This document shows positions 26,892 through 37,200 of a stretch of 49,080 bases of DNA, piece by piece. Source of the stretch: Lachnospiraceae bacterium. Lineage in GTDB: Bacteria > Bacillota > Clostridia > Lachnospirales > Lachnospiraceae. The notes under the pieces were generated by a model. It was given only the letters and a program-made list of their open reading frames with translations. It made no database searches and was not told the DNA's origin. The stretch's first letter is position 1. Each line of letters starts with the position of its first letter. The position numbers were made by a program, and so were the translations under genes. Where the stretch lies: the NCBI GenBank assembly GCA_024697225.1, contig JAILGA010000106.1, forward strand, positions 1 to 49,080, written 5' to 3'.

Positions 26892-29800
26892 ATGCTGATG
26901 AATGGGGATCACGCTAACAGGAATAACGGGAGGATCAGGCTCCGGGCGCGGCTTGTGACAGGCGCGCTCGTTGTGATGCTTGCATTTGCCGCGATGTCGG
27001 AGACGGGGCATTGCGAGGAAGCGGGCGCCGCGACCCAAAAGCAGACAACTGAACGCATTCCGCCTGCCCTGAATACTTCCGGTGCCCTGAACAGGCAGCT
27101 GGCAGTGGATCCGATCCGCGACAGCGACGGTTTCTCCGCGGTCCTGTACAACAACAGAAACGGACTTCCGACTTCGGACGCCAATGCCATCGCCCAGACC
27201 AGGGACGGATTTTTATGGATTGGAAGCTATTCCGGCCTGATACGCTATGACGGCAACAACTTTGAACGGCTTTATCTGGCCGACGGAATAGCCAATGTCC
27301 GCTGCCTGTTTGTGGACGGTAAGAACAGACTCTGGGCCGGAACCAATGATTCCGGAGTGTTTTCACTGTCAAAGGGCATGATGGAAAGCTGGAACAAGTC
27401 TGACGGACTGCGCTCCAACAGTGTCCGTGCCGTAGTCGAGGGGAGCGATGGATACATATACGTATCCTGCGCGGCCGGCGGCATCTCGATGATCGGCGAA
27501 GACGGAAAACTTGTGCTGCTTTCGGACGAGAGGATCGACAATCAGACGATACATGAGCTGCGCAGGGGCAGTAACGGTCTGATCTACGGCGTCACGCAGG
27601 AGGGGGATATCATAACCATTCAGGATGGCGGACAGCTCTCCTTCTTTTCACATGATGATATCCATTCGGACCGGATATTGTGCATTATGCCTGATCCCGT
27701 AAGTCCCGGAAGCATTTATCTGGGAACCTCCGATTCCAAGATAATCCATGGTGATCTTACGGATCGTTTTGTAAAGCGCGAAGAAAGCTCGATAGACCCG
27801 CTCACCTACATAATCAGCATGGAGTACATAGACGGACAGATATGGATCTGTGCCGACAACGGTATAGGCCGCCTCGGAGAGGACGGCTTCAGACAGCTGA
27901 CGGGGGTTCCCATGAACAACTCCGTTGAGGGCGTGCTTACGGATTACGAGGGCAATCTCTGGTTTGTATCCAATCATCAGGGAGTTATGAAGGTCGTAAG
28001 CAACCCGTTCTCGGATCTCTTCAAACGATACGGACTGCCGGAAGCAGTTGTAAATGCCACCTGTTTTTACGAAGAGAGGCTTTTTATCGGAACAGACACG
28101 GGACTTATCGTCATGGAGGGGGATAAGCGCATTGAACGTCTTGCGATAAAGTCGATCCGGACAGCGTCCGGCAAAATAATGCACGACACCGACCTCATAA
28201 AGTTTCTGGAAGGGGTGCGAGTCCGCGGTATGTACCGGGACAGCCGCGACAGATTGTGGATTCCTGCGTGGCATAAATACGGGCTTTTGTGTTACGATCA
28301 CGGAGAGGTGACAGTGTTTTGCGAGGAGGACGGCATGTTCTCCGATGCGGTCCGCACGGTTACGGAGCTTGGCGACGGATCGATCGTTGCGGGAGGAAAC
28401 GGAGGAGCATGCATCATCGAGAACAACAGGGTGACGAAAAGCTTCGGAGCGGAGGACGGAGTTGTCAATCAGACGATCCTCACGGCGATGGAAGGTTTTC
28501 ATGGTGAACTTATCCTCGGCTCGGACGGCGACGGTATCTACTGTATCGGACCGGAGGGCACGGAGCATATCGGCCTGGAGGAGGGGCTCCGTTCCGAGAT
28601 CGTACTGCGCATCAAAAAGAGCAAAAAGCGTGATGTGATATGGATAGCCACCGGCAATTCCATGGCATATATGACGCCGGATCACAAGGTTACGACCATT
28701 CAGAATTATCCCTATCCGAACAATTATGATATGTATGAGAACAAAAAGGGAGATCTCTGGATACTGGCGAGTGCGGGTATCTATGTGATCCCGTGCGATG
28801 AACTCCTTGCAAACGGCCAGATCGAACCGACCTTTTACGGCATACAGAGCGGAGTTCCCTGCGCCGCATCAGCCAACGCCTCAAGCGAACTCACCCCGGA
28901 GGGGGATCTGTATATTGCCGGAAGTTCGGGTGTGATCAAGGTCAATATCGATAAGACGGTGAGAAATGCCGTCAGCTTAAAGATAGCACTGCCCTATATC
29001 GATGCTGATGAAGTGAGGATCTATCCGGACGAATACGGCCATTTCCTCATCCCGGCCAATGCAAGAAAAGTGACTATCTATCCCTATGTGTTCAATTACT
29101 CGCTGGTCGAGCCGCTTGTCACCTATGAACTGGAGGGATTTGACCTGCCGGCCACCACTACTACGCGCGATAAACTAAAACCGATCGATTATACCAACTT
29201 AAAGATCGGGAAATATATATTCGTGATGAATGTCAGGGATAGCGCGGGCGATACCGAACAGACCCAGACCTTCACGATCGTAAAGGGAAGGGAACTCTCC
29301 GTGGGGACGATAGGAACCATGATCCTGGACGGAGCCGTTATCCTCCTGCTCTCCGGGATAATCATCTTCACTTCGGTCTACAGAAGACGCGGACGAATCA
29401 CTGACAGACTCTATTTTGCGATGATCATTTCCGCCATTTCGCTTGCGGCTTCCGAGTTTTTATCCTACAGGATAGAGACCGTCACGGCGCCGCTGATGCA
29501 TGCGCTTATGATATTTACAAATACACTCTATTATGCGGCGCTGGTTTTTTTGCCCTATCTTCTTACCGTATATCTTGCCTGCCGCATCACGTCAGACAAG
29601 AAGCGTCTGAGAAAATGGAAGCTTCTGTCGGGGATACCGTGCATTCTGTATCTTGCGGCGGTGCTCATCAATCTCAGGACCGGCTGGATATTTACCATAG
29701 ATGCGGGAAATGCATTTCATCCCGGATCGGATGGGATGCAGCTGTGCTATCAGCTGCCTGCGGGATTTTATCTGCTGCTTATGCTTATAATGGCATTTAA

Positions 29801-29966
29801 GGTCAGTAAGAGAATGTTTGTTTCATTTACGCTCCTGCTCCTTATCAGGTATGCGGGATTTAATTCTGCCTGGATGATCTCCTCCACATCCTTTGAATAT
29901 GCGATGTTTCTGGCAGTCATCCATCTCTGTGTACTTGGCAAACCGCTAAAGAGAGAGGAGATATGA
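26892..29966 (+). CDS. Membrane sensor with 14-blade double propeller, Y_Y_Y domain and 7TM, no output domain
   Basis: A signal peptide/anchor lies at about 17-37. Fourteen blade motifs of the two-component regulator propeller type follow (for example GFLWIGSYSGL at 107, NRLWAGTND at 145, GNLWFVSNHQG, GDLWILASAG, DLYIAGSSG), enough for two seven-bladed propellers. A Y_Y_Y domain lies at about 725-795, then about seven TM helices at 803-1015. This is the sensing half of hybrid two-component (HTCS-like) receptors, usually linked to polysaccharide sensing, but here no kinase, GGDEF or phosphatase follows in the chain. The output is probably supplied by the next gene, whose ATG overlaps this stop by four bases. 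The TM region of that next protein is related: both have an I-N-L-x-T-G-x-I-F signature. ATG 26892 has no strong ribosome binding site; ATG 26898 is an alternative. Confidence 0.9.
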   Translation: MLMNGDHANRNNGRIRLRARLVTGALVVMLAFAAMSETGHCEEAGAATQKQTTERIPPALNTSGALNRQLAVDPIRDSDGFSAVLYNNRNGLPTSDANAIAQTRDGFLWIGSYSGLIRYDGNNFERLYLADGIANVRCLFVDGKNRLWAGTNDSGVFSLSKGMMESWNKSDGLRSNSVRAVVEGSDGYIYVSCAAGGISMIGEDGKLVLLSDERIDNQTIHELRRGSNGLIYGVTQEGDIITIQDGGQLSFFSHDDIHSDRILCIMPDPVSPGSIYLGTSDSKIIHGDLTDRFVKREESSIDPLTYIISMEYIDGQIWICADNGIGRLGEDGFRQLTGVPMNNSVEGVLTDYEGNLWFVSNHQGVMKVVSNPFSDLFKRYGLPEAVVNATCFYEERLFIGTDTGLIVMEGDKRIERLAIKSIRTASGKIMHDTDLIKFLEGVRVRGMYRDSRDRLWIPAWHKYGLLCYDHGEVTVFCEEDGMFSDAVRTVTELGDGSIVAGGNGGACIIENNRVTKSFGAEDGVVNQTILTAMEGFHGELILGSDGDGIYCIGPEGTEHIGLEEGLRSEIVLRIKKSKKRDVIWIATGNSMAYMTPDHKVTTIQNYPYPNNYDMYENKKGDLWILASAGIYVIPCDELLANGQIEPTFYGIQSGVPCAASANASSELTPEGDLYIAGSSGVIKVNIDKTVRNAVSLKIALPYIDADEVRIYPDEYGHFLIPANARKVTIYPYVFNYSLVEPLVTYELEGFDLPATTTTRDKLKPIDYTNLKIGKYIFVMNVRDSAGDTEQTQTFTIVKGRELSVGTIGTMILDGAVILLLSGIIIFTSVYRRRGRITDRLYFAMIISAISLAASEFLSYRIETVTAPLMHALMIFTNTLYYAALVFLPYLLTVYLACRITSDKKRLRKWKLLSGIPCILYLAAVLINLRTGWIFTIDAGNAFHPGSDGMQLCYQLPAGFYLLLMLIMAFKVSKRMFVSFTLLLLIRYAGFNSAWMISSTSFEYAMFLAVIHLCVLGKPLKREEI

Positions 29967-31828
29967 TGAAGATCAGCAGCACCGCCATCGTATCCTGCTA
30001 TCTGGACATTGCCGCACTGTGCACGATGCTCCTTCTGCTGGTGCTGAAGCGCCACCGGAAGAACGAGGATCTTTCCAGTCGGATCATTTCCGCCATTAAT
30101 ATCGCGCTGACGATCTCCTGTGTGACGAGCTTTATCTGCCATGCGGTAGTCGGACAGCAGGCACTTAAGTACCACCACGTCGCGGTCGCTTCAAGAACCA
30201 TCTGGGAGTGGCTGGCATTTTTTACGATCCTTCTGTGGGGCGCCTATGTGCAGAATAAGCTGTACGGTGACATCAGACGGCACGCGCGGTGGATCCTGAT
30301 ATTGCTGGTGCCGGTCACCATCTTTACGATACTTCTGATCATCAATCTGTTCACCGGGATCATATTTTCCTATTCACCGGAAAACCAGTTTGAAGAGGGG
30401 CCTCTGTATATGATCATGATGGTGGTTGAAGCGGCTTGCTTTATGGCCAGCATCGTCCGCGTATGGGCTTATGACAGAAGCTCTGACAAGATCCGGTTCC
30501 TGAGGGTCATGCCGATGCTCCTGCCCGTTATGGCGGGGGTCTCGGTGCAGTTTTTCATCCCGCATCAGGCTGATGTGCTTGGCTTTGCCATAGGAGCAAT
30601 GCTGGTATACTTTTCCATGTCTGAGGAAATGCGGGTGCTCGATGAGGAATCGGGCATGTACAACAAAGGTATTTTTGCATATATTGTAGACCAGGCGCTG
30701 ACAGGCAAAAAGGTCACAAACAGCGCGCTGATCCTCAAGGTTGACGGGGATATCCCTTCGGCTTTTCCAATCATACACGACACTCTCGATCCCGAAGGTA
30801 ATGTGATACGGACAGATAAAAACCGGTTTCTGATGTTCTTTTCGTCCGATATGCGATCCGAACTGCAGCTTCTCTCAACGCGTGTGGAAGAGGCAGTAGA
30901 GCGGCACAACGAAGAATTTCCGGATAAGACCGTGGCGATCAGGGTGCTTGCCCGCGTTCGCACAGGGGATGAGGATGTGCTCACCTTCCTTCGAAAGACT
31001 GCAGAGGATCAGGATGCCGGAGATCCGGTGAGGAGCGTGGCGTCCATGATCTCTGAGCTCGCTCAGATAGACAATGAGCTGAAGCTTGCCGGTGATATAC
31101 AGCAGAGCATACTTCCGATGAATTTCCCGGCATTTCCGGACAGAAAGGAATTCGGACTCTATGCCAGCATTGATCCCGCAAAGGAGGTAGGAGGGGATTT
31201 CTATGATTTCTTCCTTGTCGACAGGGATCATCTCGCGCTTGTTATCGCGGACGTTTCGGGCAAAGGTGTTCCGGCCGCTCTCTTCATGATGGTCTCCAAG
31301 ACAATGATAAAGAACCAGCTGATGGAGGGCTGTGATCCGGCAACAACACTGACGCGTGTAAACAAACAGCTTTGTGAACGCAATTCCTCCATGATGTTCG
31401 TCACAGTCTGGCTTGCCGTGATAGAAATATCCACAGGCAAAGGCAAGGCCTGCAATGCCGGTCATGAGAAACCGGCGCTCCATCGCGCGGGCAAGGGCTT
31501 TGAACTGCTTAAGTATAAGCATTGCAGGCTTGTGGGACTGGACGATGAAGCGGAGTATGAAAACCGCGAATTTGAGCTGCAGCCGGGGGACTGCGTCCTT
31601 GTATACACGGACGGTGTGCCTGAGGCTGCCAATTCTTCAAAAGAGATGTTCGGTGATGACAGACTGCTTGAGTGCCTTAATAAGAACGCCGGCAAAGATC
31701 CCGAAAACGTGGTCCACAGTGTTCGTGAAGCGGTGGACCGCTTTGTGGACGGGGCACCGCAGTTTGATGATATAACAATGGTATGCGTCAAGTATTACGG
31801 AAAACAGACCGGTCAGCAGGATTCTTGA
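29963..31828 (+). CDS. 7TM sensor with degenerate GGDEF-like segment and SpoIIE/PP2C phosphatase
   Basis: Six to seven TM helices fill residues 8-220. Residues about 225-350 look like a decayed GGDEF domain: DEESGMYNKGIFAYI (227-241) sits where D-x-LTGLYNR-x-F is expected, but TDKNRFLMFFS replaces the GGDEF loop, so cyclase activity is unlikely. A PP2C domain runs from about 365 to 612, with D412 in GGDFYD, D430 in ADVSGKG, D550 in YTDG and D602/D603 in FDDITM. It should dephosphorylate a STAS antagonist. The ATG overlaps the stop of the propeller sensor (ATGA), with GAGAGAGGAG just upstream, so the two are made together and probably form one receptor. The catalytic core is almost the same as that at 5377-7008, for example FPAFPDRK(D/E)F and PAKEVGGDFYDFFL. 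Confidence 0.92.
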   Translation: MMKISSTAIVSCYLDIAALCTMLLLLVLKRHRKNEDLSSRIISAINIALTISCVTSFICHAVVGQQALKYHHVAVASRTIWEWLAFFTILLWGAYVQNKLYGDIRRHARWILILLVPVTIFTILLIINLFTGIIFSYSPENQFEEGPLYMIMMVVEAACFMASIVRVWAYDRSSDKIRFLRVMPMLLPVMAGVSVQFFIPHQADVLGFAIGAMLVYFSMSEEMRVLDEESGMYNKGIFAYIVDQALTGKKVTNSALILKVDGDIPSAFPIIHDTLDPEGNVIRTDKNRFLMFFSSDMRSELQLLSTRVEEAVERHNEEFPDKTVAIRVLARVRTGDEDVLTFLRKTAEDQDAGDPVRSVASMISELAQIDNELKLAGDIQQSILPMNFPAFPDRKEFGLYASIDPAKEVGGDFYDFFLVDRDHLALVIADVSGKGVPAALFMMVSKTMIKNQLMEGCDPATTLTRVNKQLCERNSSMMFVTVWLAVIEISTGKGKACNAGHEKPALHRAGKGFELLKYKHCRLVGLDDEAEYENREFELQPGDCVLVYTDGVPEAANSSKEMFGDDRLLECLNKNAGKDPENVVHSVREAVDRFVDGAPQFDDITMVCVKYYGKQTGQQDS

Positions 31829-31960
31829 TACGGCGTGGATTTTTGCAAAGATGAGCATATATCTCTTATGAAAATCATCGATTTTGGTTCCGTCGTGTGA
31901 GGTGAGACGGACGTACGGGATAAAAACCGTAAGGAAGGAACGCAGAAGTGGAGGAAGGTC

Positions 31961-34192
31961 ATGTCTAACCAGGTAACGGATTTTAACGCAGTCATAAAGG
32001 ATTTCAAGGTGGGCCGCAGGCTGTCAAGATCTGCTGTGCAGAATGCCGCTCTGAGCTATGTCACGCAGCCTAAGCCGGGCAAAGAGGACGAGGCTCTGAT
32101 CAACGCATACGCAAGCGGCAATTACCGAAGGATCGATGAGGTCGCTTTTGAGGGCGCGATGCTGAAAAAGCGCATGATCGTATCAATGAAGAGTTTTGAC
32201 GACATGATGTGCAATGAGTTCGGTGAAGCATGGTCGAAGAGCGATGACTTCGCGGAAGCCGTAAACAATATTCTGGCTTTGCCGAACGGGGAAAAGAAGC
32301 TCACTGAGACGATAGACAAATTCAGACTCGATCCCTTTTTCAGGCTGGGGCTTTCAACCATCGCGCGCATGGGCACGACGACAATGGAAAACAAAGAGGT
32401 GATGGGCTTTCATGCGCTCCTGACGCAGGAGACCCGCATTACAAAGAAGGCGGTGGATGATACGCTGGCACCTGTCACCGGGGAAAATCTTGAGAGGATA
32501 CGGCGGGACACAGGTCTTACTGATGAACAGAAGGATCAGATGCTTAGTGAAAATGCCGAACAGCAGCTTAACATGGCTAAATTCTTCTTTCTGATGCAGC
32601 TTGGGGGGATAAAGCTTCGCAATCAGAAAAAGGGCGATTCCTACACATCAAATGTCAGTATGGCGGAGATAATAGCTCACGGCGGCAGGCTGATGGTCAC
32701 GCTTCCCACAGGCGATAAAGATCTGCAGGATCATATGATCGATGCCACGGTCGGTGAAAACAGGGGAAGGGCATCGGGAATGAAGAAACGCTCCGCCGCG
32801 ACCCATGACGTAAAACGAAAGGTCGTTTCTTCAGACGGCACGATCGTAACTCCCGCAAAGGAAACCAATCCCAAGACCGGTACCTGGTCAAATAATTACG
32901 GGATGAACTTTGCAGGCGGTGGTCTGGGCAATTACGCCAGAGGAACGGGGTATGTGGTCCAAAACGACGGAACTGCGGGCCACTGCTATATGAGACTCAT
33001 CCCGGGAGATAAGACGCACTGCGGTCAGATGCTTATAGGATTTGAGACAAGTGAGCCCGGAAAGGCCAATAACTATGGCCTCACGCATGACTGGCACGCA
33101 AGAAGCGCACCTCAGAGTTCATTCCTTGCGGATAAGAATACTGTCGGAATAAAGCACGGCGGCCGTGAGGTCGATCTCTCCAATATGTCCGCTGAGAGCT
33201 ACGCGTCTATAATGAACAGGTTTGAACAGCGCTACCGTGAGCTTCAGAAGCTTGGTGATGTGGAAAAGCTCAAGTCGATGAATGAGTTTCTCACAGGCAA
33301 GATGGCAAATACCAGAGATCTGAGCAGGTTTATGAACGAGGAGCTGGGTTTTTCCAGAGAAAGTGCTCAGATCCTGTCGACGGAGGCGCGCTATGCTCTC
33401 AGCGATGCCCCGAAAAACTTAAGAGACAGCGATAAGCACAGACTTTCCGAAAACGAGCTGGCCGTTAATCCCGCTATGAACCGTGTGAACGCCGAGGAAA
33501 GAACCGAACGCGAGAATGCCCCCATGGACGGCACCAGAATGGCTTTGGCTTCGCAGGCAAAACGGGACGAGATGGCAAGACAGATGAAGGATCTGCGGGC
33601 AAAGAAATTCGGTATAAACACCGGCAAGTATTCAAAGCTCCTGAAAGCCGCGGAGAAACTGCAGCGGGATATAGATCTGCTTGCAGTGGAGGATCTCTCC
33701 GGGGGAGACCGGGCAGCACTGATCGGCAGGATAGAAAGTGAGACCGAGGAGATGAGGAAGCTTGCCGCCGAGTATGTTAAGGCCCGCGGCAAGGGAGTGC
33801 CGCATCCGACCTTTGGCAGCGATTACGGGGAAAAGCGCTTCTATGCGGCGCGCAGTCTCATGTATCTCGCGGAAAAGATGCAGGACGACATGAGACTCCA
33901 GATTGAAAAGAGTCGTCCGTCACTGGCCGATGATCCGGGGAGGGATTCCATGTCTTCGATGGACGGGGGTCTTTCCGAGGAGCCGGGGCTTTCCGAGGAG
34001 CATGGGATGACCGATGAGGACATTAAGTACATCAGCGCGGATGAGCTGGCATCAAAGATAAAAACCGACGCTCATACCAATACAGCCACTGAGGATTACA
34101 GTAAGAAACGGCAGGAACTGAATCCTGTAATGCCCGAAGAGATCGAGGGTAAAAAGAAACTGAGCAGACAGGAATTATTCGATAAGAAGTGA
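31961..34192 (+). CDS. Large protein with an unrecognised His/Cys-containing domain, 743 aa
   Basis: ATG 31961 follows GTGGAGGAAGG. No signal peptide or TM is seen. Residues 1-260 are helical. A glycine-rich mixed domain at about 305-395 has conserved-looking polar residues in TAGHCYMRLIPGD (H341, C342), C354, GFETSEPG (360-367) and THDWHARS (H376, H379). This has the look of an enzyme or ligand-binding site, but I cannot name a family. Next come a helical region, the shared module at about 548-645 (INTGKYSKLLKAAEKLQRDI, nearly the same opening as in the 2,171-aa protein), and an acidic tail with two SEEPGLSEEH-type repeats and ending KLSRQELFDKK. It lies 132 bp after the phosphatase gene and 35 bp before the 4,780-aa gene. 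Confidence 0.85.
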   Translation: MSNQVTDFNAVIKDFKVGRRLSRSAVQNAALSYVTQPKPGKEDEALINAYASGNYRRIDEVAFEGAMLKKRMIVSMKSFDDMMCNEFGEAWSKSDDFAEAVNNILALPNGEKKLTETIDKFRLDPFFRLGLSTIARMGTTTMENKEVMGFHALLTQETRITKKAVDDTLAPVTGENLERIRRDTGLTDEQKDQMLSENAEQQLNMAKFFFLMQLGGIKLRNQKKGDSYTSNVSMAEIIAHGGRLMVTLPTGDKDLQDHMIDATVGENRGRASGMKKRSAATHDVKRKVVSSDGTIVTPAKETNPKTGTWSNNYGMNFAGGGLGNYARGTGYVVQNDGTAGHCYMRLIPGDKTHCGQMLIGFETSEPGKANNYGLTHDWHARSAPQSSFLADKNTVGIKHGGREVDLSNMSAESYASIMNRFEQRYRELQKLGDVEKLKSMNEFLTGKMANTRDLSRFMNEELGFSRESAQILSTEARYALSDAPKNLRDSDKHRLSENELAVNPAMNRVNAEERTERENAPMDGTRMALASQAKRDEMARQMKDLRAKKFGINTGKYSKLLKAAEKLQRDIDLLAVEDLSGGDRAALIGRIESETEEMRKLAAEYVKARGKGVPHPTFGSDYGEKRFYAARSLMYLAEKMQDDMRLQIEKSRPSLADDPGRDSMSSMDGGLSEEPGLSEEHGMTDEDIKYISADELASKIKTDAHTNTATEDYSKKRQELNPVMPEEIEGKKKLSRQELFDKK

Positions 34193-34227
34193 ATCAGCGT
34201 AAACCGCTTATGAAAGTGAGGTAAAAG

Positions 34228-37200
34228 ATGCCTAATCAGATCCAGATAACGTCACAGTACAGCGATAACATGAAGAAAATATTAAATACGACCATGGGGG
34301 ATGATGCCAATGATTTCATCTACCGGGCTCAGGTATTCATCGGAGATGAAGGCAGGGCTCTAATCGTGAACGGTCACGAAGGCCCCGGGATGGTTTACCA
34401 GTCGGACCGTTCGGAGTATATAGAGCAGCAGCCGCATCAGCCATGCGCTATAAACCAGCCTTTAAGGATGGCGGTATATGAAGGTGATATCGACACACAG
34501 AAGATGTGGGAGGACTTTCCCAATGTCGTAAGAGAAGCAGAGGAAATGTTCAGGCAGAAGGTGGCACCCGGTGACGAAAACATCGTGGATTTCGCGAATG
34601 CCATGGCATTTAACCCCGCCAAACGCGCTATAAACGGCTGGCCTGTCTTCAAACTTACGGAGCGGCTGAACCTTAACTGCTGGTTTAAAGAATTCGGTGC
34701 TTATACGAACGGCGGCACGGGAGATAAGGCGCGAAAGGAGCTTGCCTATTGCGACGCTCATTACCCTTTTAACCGCATGATAATAGCAATCGATAAGGCA
34801 ATCGGGATCCATGTCGACTATTTTGACGCTTCGGAAAAGAAATCTCTGACTCCCGAACAGGAAGCGGATTTCCGTCAGAGGCTTCTGGAGGAGGAAACCA
34901 GGATCCTGCAGAATTTGAAGGTGGTCTCCGGGTTCACGGACGATGAGGAGGGAAATCATGTCCAGAAACTGTCGGGGGTGGGAAATCCCGCACATGAATT
35001 CAACCGGCACAGCGCACGCGGTATCAAGGTCGTCTATTCCGATACCGAGGCAAGGATCACCGGACTTCAGAACGGATGGCCCATAGAGGATCTGAACGCC
35101 CTTTCAAGCTTTAAAAAGGATATGGATTCGATATACTCTTCTGTCTTCTACGAGAGCGGCATGGTGCCGAAGCTTCGCGAAGTCCCCGAGTACAAGCCCG
35201 GTGAGAAGGAGTATCTGGAGAAGCTTCAAAAACAGTGGGATAAGATAGAAAAAACCATAGTGCGGGATCCTGAAACCAGAAAGGCCCTTCTCACCGAGAT
35301 GCGTGATCTGATAAAAGAGGGAGCCGAAAAAGGTCTTATTTTCTCAACAAACCTGGAGGAGGATGCAACGGAGCGGTTCAGTCATACGCTCCATGACATA
35401 GAGAGGAAACTGGAAAGGGAGCTGACGCCTTCGGAGCAGGAGGTAATGGAGCACGGCGAGGCCTATAACAAGGAAGAGTACCGCAGGTTTGTGGAGGCTG
35501 AGAATGACGCCGCTAAAAAACGCCGCGAGGAATACGATCTTCGTATGGAAGCGGAGCGCAGAGAGCGTGAGCTCAGGGAGAGAGCAGAGGAAGAGAGAGC
35601 ATTTACCGAACAGCTTGCGGCTGAGGAACAGGCGCTCAGGGACTTTATGGATGCTCCCGATTACTATGAAGGCATTAAGGAGGAGGCCAGGCGCAGAAGA
35701 GAGGCGCCCATTTCACTCGGGGAGAGGGAGAGAATAAAGCTTTCAACGAATGATGCGGAGTATACCTGGTTTTACAGGCTGCTTGCGGATAAGAGGCTTG
35801 AGGCCGCCGCTGCCGCGCCCATAAATAAAAACGAGAGTCCGGTTTCGGATCAGAATGACATAACCCGCTACTATATGGGGAAACTGGACATATCCTATGA
35901 CGAGGCGCTGAACTTAAAGCTTCTGCCGCCTGAGGACCGCAGAAAGCTGGCTGAGGATTATTATGACGATCTGATCGCTCATCCGTTCAGCGGGGTCTCC
36001 GATGATGCCGCATCAAAGAATGCGCGCTATTTCGGCGAACTGGACGCCATTGCAGCAAAGAAAATGATGGATGTGACGATGCCCGTGATCGATCTGAAGG
36101 ATCCGGAGCAGGTGAAGAATTTCGCAACCGGACATATGGGATATCTCTCGACATTCGCGGCCGATTTCCTGCAGAACAATGCAAATCTTACGGATGTAAA
36201 AACTCCTTCAAGTCCGGTGCGGCAGGCCTATATAGGCGCTTTCGGAGGCCGGTCGGAATATGCGGCTGTCGCCGGTAAACTCGCCGCTGCAAACAGTCTC
36301 GAGGAAATCTCCAGGATCGTCAACGATGAAAGCAGACCGATGCTGCAGCGCGCCATAGGACTTCATTTTCTGCAGAAGTACTACGGGGAACTCTCAGGCA
36401 AAAAGCTATCTGAGATCCCGGAAGGAAAGTGGCTGGAGATCGGGGCTGCTGCGAGAACGGTCGATAGTGCGATATCGGCAGGTACGGATCTTGGGCTGCC
36501 CGCGGCAGAGGCGCCTACGGAAGAACAGCTGAACCAGTTTATGAGAGGCGGCGAATCGCCTTTTACAGACTATTATCTGAAGGCTGTTGAAGATGAAATG
36601 AACCGGAGTATGCGGACAGGAACCGGCAGAGTTCACGAGGACGCCGTGAATAACCTTCGCACCGGCGTCATCGATTCCGCGCGTATCTACAACCTTGATT
36701 TCATCAGACAAAACGGACACACAGGGCCGTTTGGACCTGAGGGCTTTATGAAGATGGGCGCGGATGAGAGGGAGAAGACTGCCCGCATCTTCGATCAGAC
36801 CCTTGGCAATCTCATCTCCGTGGAGGGAAACCAGCCGCTTCTCGCAGCCGCAAACGGGGAGAGTGTTTATGACAGATTTACTATCGGCGGCAAGAAAACC
36901 ACCGACAGACTGAAGGAGATCTATGGTGATCAATATGAAAGGATGACTCAGGCAGAGCGCGATCTCGCCGCCGAGGCAGAGCTTTTGAGCGCCTGGGCCG
37001 ATCCTCAGGGACACGTGGTCTTCAGACCGCTAAACTACGATAATAACGGCAATATTGTCACGCTGGACGGCTTTATGCTCTCGACCCCAGCACCCCAGCG
37101 CGTATCGGACGTTCCGGCAAATGCCGATGAGCGCAGACAGGCCCATGAAAGAGCACTAGTCAGGGCGCAGAATAACGCACAGAAGCTGAACAGCCTTGCA

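Noticed and set aside
27648-28685. Minus-strand open frame of 345 codons opposite the propeller sensor
   Set aside because: The + strand has 14 clear propeller blades; the antisense frame has no recognisable motif.
31843-31872. Possible promoter TTGCAA, 18-base spacer, TATGAA upstream of the 743-aa gene
   Set aside because: Each box matches the consensus at only four of six positions and similar matches are expected by chance in AT-rich gaps.
31890-31931. Two short inverted repeats (CCGTC/GACGG and TACGG/CCGTA) before the 743-aa gene
   Set aside because: Stems are only five base pairs and there is no T tract or riboswitch-like core, so I cannot support a regulatory RNA here.
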